Below are positions 6,080 through 7,308 of a stretch of 7,308 nt of DNA, piece after piece. Position 1 is the first letter of the stretch. Each line of letters begins with the position of its first letter. Both the position numbers and the translations under genes were made by a program. Source of the stretch: Immundisolibacteraceae bacterium (GTDB lineage Bacteria; Pseudomonadota; Gammaproteobacteria; Immundisolibacterales; Immundisolibacteraceae); contig JAHRWJ010000174.1 of the NCBI GenBank assembly GCA_019090185.1, positions 1 to 7,308 on the forward strand. Direction: 5' to 3'. Below the pieces are notes generated by a model. It saw nothing but the letters and a program-made list of their open reading frames with translations. It was not told the origin of the DNA and searched no databases.

Positions 6080-6901
6080 ATGAGCACTTACGATAACGTC
6101 ATTGTCGAAATAGCCGATTATGTGGCTACGATCACCCTGAACCGGCCTGAAAAAAAGAACTGCATGAGCCCTGCGCTGCATGCGGAAATGCATCAGATCA
6201 TGAAAACCATGGATTGGAAAAAGGTTAAGGTGCTGGTCATCACCGGCGCGGGCCAATCTTTTTGTGCTGGCATGGATCTAGAGCAGTGTTTTCTGGAGCC
6301 CTTCGATGATCCTGAAAAAATGGAAGAGATCAACACCAATGGCTTTGGTTGGTTCACGGCGGTAAAAAACTGTCCAGCGGTCACCATTGCTAAGGTCAAT
6401 GGTTGGTGTTTCGGCGGTGGTATGGAGCTGGCTGGTATCTGTGACATCGTGCTGGCTGCAGAAGATACGGTCTGGGGTCTGTCAGAAGTTAACTTTGGTA
6501 TTTTCCCAGGCGGCGGCACTACCTGGGCCTACGCTAATAACATTCCGGCCCGAAAACAGGCGCTTTACTATGCGCTGACTGCCGAGACCTTCACCGGTGC
6601 TGAGGGCGTAGGGCTTGGTTACGTTACCCGTGCAGTGCCACTGGCTGAACTTGACGCTGAGTGTGAGCGAGTGGTTGGCCTGTTGACCAGTAAAGGCCGG
6701 ATCGTGCTGACCAAAACCAAAGAAGTTTACGAAAAAGTCATCTGGATGGATTTTGAGCCAGCTATTGATTACGAAATGGCCAAACTTTGGGAACTCTCCA
6801 GAGAGACCAATGATGATTGGGTCCGTACAGCGTTGGCTTCCTTTAAAAAACGTGAATTCAAGCCGGGTACCCAGAGTTACAAACTCACCACCGAGGTCTA
6901 A
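6080..6901 (+). CDS. Enoyl-CoA hydratase/isomerase (crotonase) family protein, related to p-hydroxycinnamoyl-CoA hydratase-lyase
   Basis: The 273-residue protein is a full-length cytoplasmic crotonase. It begins MSTYDN like Pseudomonas hydroxycinnamoyl-CoA hydratase-lyase (276 residues) and shares LNRPEKKN (20-27), ITGAGQSFCAGMDL (54-67), VNGWCFGGG (106-114), GLSEVNFGIFPGG (133-145), QALYYALTAETF (160-171) and the C-terminal KPGTQSYK (251-258). The oxyanion-hole region (AGMD and GGG) is intact. It carries Glu116 and Glu136, spaced 20 apart like the two catalytic glutamates of ordinary enoyl-CoA hydratases. From memory of the lyase sequence, its Ser123, Tyr75 and Tyr239 align with Glu116, Cys70 and Met233 here, while Glu143 aligns with Glu136. 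Automatic annotation may call this a hydratase-lyase, but the active site favours a plain hydratase or a non-phenolic substrate. An acyl-CoA dehydrogenase gene follows 3 bases later, so the two are translated together, probably as steps of one CoA-ester degradation route. Confidence 0.92.
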   Translation: MSTYDNVIVEIADYVATITLNRPEKKNCMSPALHAEMHQIMKTMDWKKVKVLVITGAGQSFCAGMDLEQCFLEPFDDPEKMEEINTNGFGWFTAVKNCPAVTIAKVNGWCFGGGMELAGICDIVLAAEDTVWGLSEVNFGIFPGGGTTWAYANNIPARKQALYYALTAETFTGAEGVGLGYVTRAVPLAELDAECERVVGLLTSKGRIVLTKTKEVYEKVIWMDFEPAIDYEMAKLWELSRETNDDWVRTALASFKKREFKPGTQSYKLTTEV

Positions 6902-6904
6902 ATC

Positions 6905-7308
6905 ATGGAATTTGATTTTACTGAAGAGCAGAGAATTCTGCGTGATTTGTGTCAGAAAATAGCCGGTGATTTTCCCGAAGAGTATTGGGCTGGTATTGAA
7001 GACGAAGAGCGTTTTCCCCGTGAGTTCTGGGATGTAGTCACCGAGCAGGGTCTGCTCGGCATCAGCCTGCCAGAAGAGTACGGTGGCAGCGGCATGGGCA
7101 TGCTTGATCTCTGTGTTGCTTCCGAAGCACTGGGTGAGGCCGGCGCCTGTGAAGGTTCGATGATCTTTGTCGGTGGCCCGGTATTTGGCGGCTGCGCGGT
7201 GATGTCAGGTGGCAGTGAAGAGCAGAAACAGAACTACATTCCGAAGTTGATCGGTGGTGAGCTCTGGTCAGGGGCCTTTACCGAACCAGATGCGGGCTCC
7301 AACGTGTC
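6905..7308 (+). CDS. Acyl-CoA dehydrogenase (N-terminal part; continues beyond window)
   Basis: The first 134 codons of a flavoenzyme that introduces an alpha-beta double bond into acyl-CoA thioesters, passing electrons to ETF. The family is usually about 380-400 residues, so about a third is visible. Seen are the N-terminal helical domain opening MEFDFTEEQRILRD (1-14), GLLGISLPEEYGGSGMG (49-65), and the start of the middle beta domain with the FAD/substrate motif GAFTEPDAGSN (123-133), where the family normally has TEPxAGSD. The catalytic glutamate would be near residue 370 in medium-chain-type enzymes and lies outside the window, so chain-length class and activity cannot be judged. The start overlaps its upstream neighbour's end closely: GAGGT (6894-6898) within the last codons of the crotonase gene serves as the likely ribosome binding site. 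The frame is open to the window edge with no defect. Confidence 0.93.
   Translation, partial: MEFDFTEEQRILRDLCQKIAGDFPEEYWAGIEDEERFPREFWDVVTEQGLLGISLPEEYGGSGMGMLDLCVASEALGEAGACEGSMIFVGGPVFGGCAVMSGGSEEQKQNYIPKLIGGELWSGAFTEPDAGSNV

Noticed and set aside
6193..6519. Minus-strand 108-codon open frame inside the crotonase gene
   Set aside because: Antisense to conserved catalytic motifs of the crotonase; no independent support.

Overview
The window looks like a piece of a proteobacterial chromosome, most plausibly a marine-type gammaproteobacterium. That is an inference from three things: intermediate GC, a glutamate dehydrogenase that lines up with the E. coli enzyme almost residue for residue, and a DUF4389-type membrane protein. 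There are no tRNA or rRNA genes, no transposases, no CRISPR array and no phage genes. Seven protein genes are supported; the first and last are cut by the window edges.

Layout. On the minus strand at the left edge (1-674) is the N-terminal 224 codons of a flavoprotein oxidase of the vanillyl-alcohol oxidase / 4-cresol dehydrogenase family. A 260-base divergent promoter region separates it from a plus-strand pair 39 bases apart: a DsbA/GST-kappa-fold protein whose CxxC site has been replaced (935-1636), and NADP-type glutamate dehydrogenase gdhA (1676-3025). A short hairpin with a T run follows gdhA. Next is a DUF4389-like two-helix membrane protein with a long acidic tail (3196-3909). It converges on a minus-strand amidohydrolase of the D-aminoacylase family (4020-5699); a perfect 15-bp inverted repeat lies between the two stops. 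After 380 bases of non-coding, increasingly AT-rich DNA comes a plus-strand catabolic pair: a crotonase close to hydroxycinnamoyl-CoA hydratase-lyase (6080-6901) and, 3 bases later, the start of an acyl-CoA dehydrogenase (6905 to the window end).

How the genes may fit together. The oxidase, crotonase and acyl-CoA dehydrogenase families all occur in breakdown of aromatic or acyl compounds through CoA esters, so the window may be the edge of a catabolic region with housekeeping genes between. The amidohydrolase could feed amino-acid or acyl products into it, but no shared substrate can be shown from sequence. The most informative observations are changed active sites: the crotonase keeps both general crotonase glutamates but lacks the serine and the two tyrosines I recall as characteristic of hydroxycinnamoyl-CoA hydratase-lyase, and the DsbA-like protein has Ser-Ala-Trp-Ala in place of Cys-x-x-Cys. 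I see no clear evidence for a wholly new multi-gene system here.
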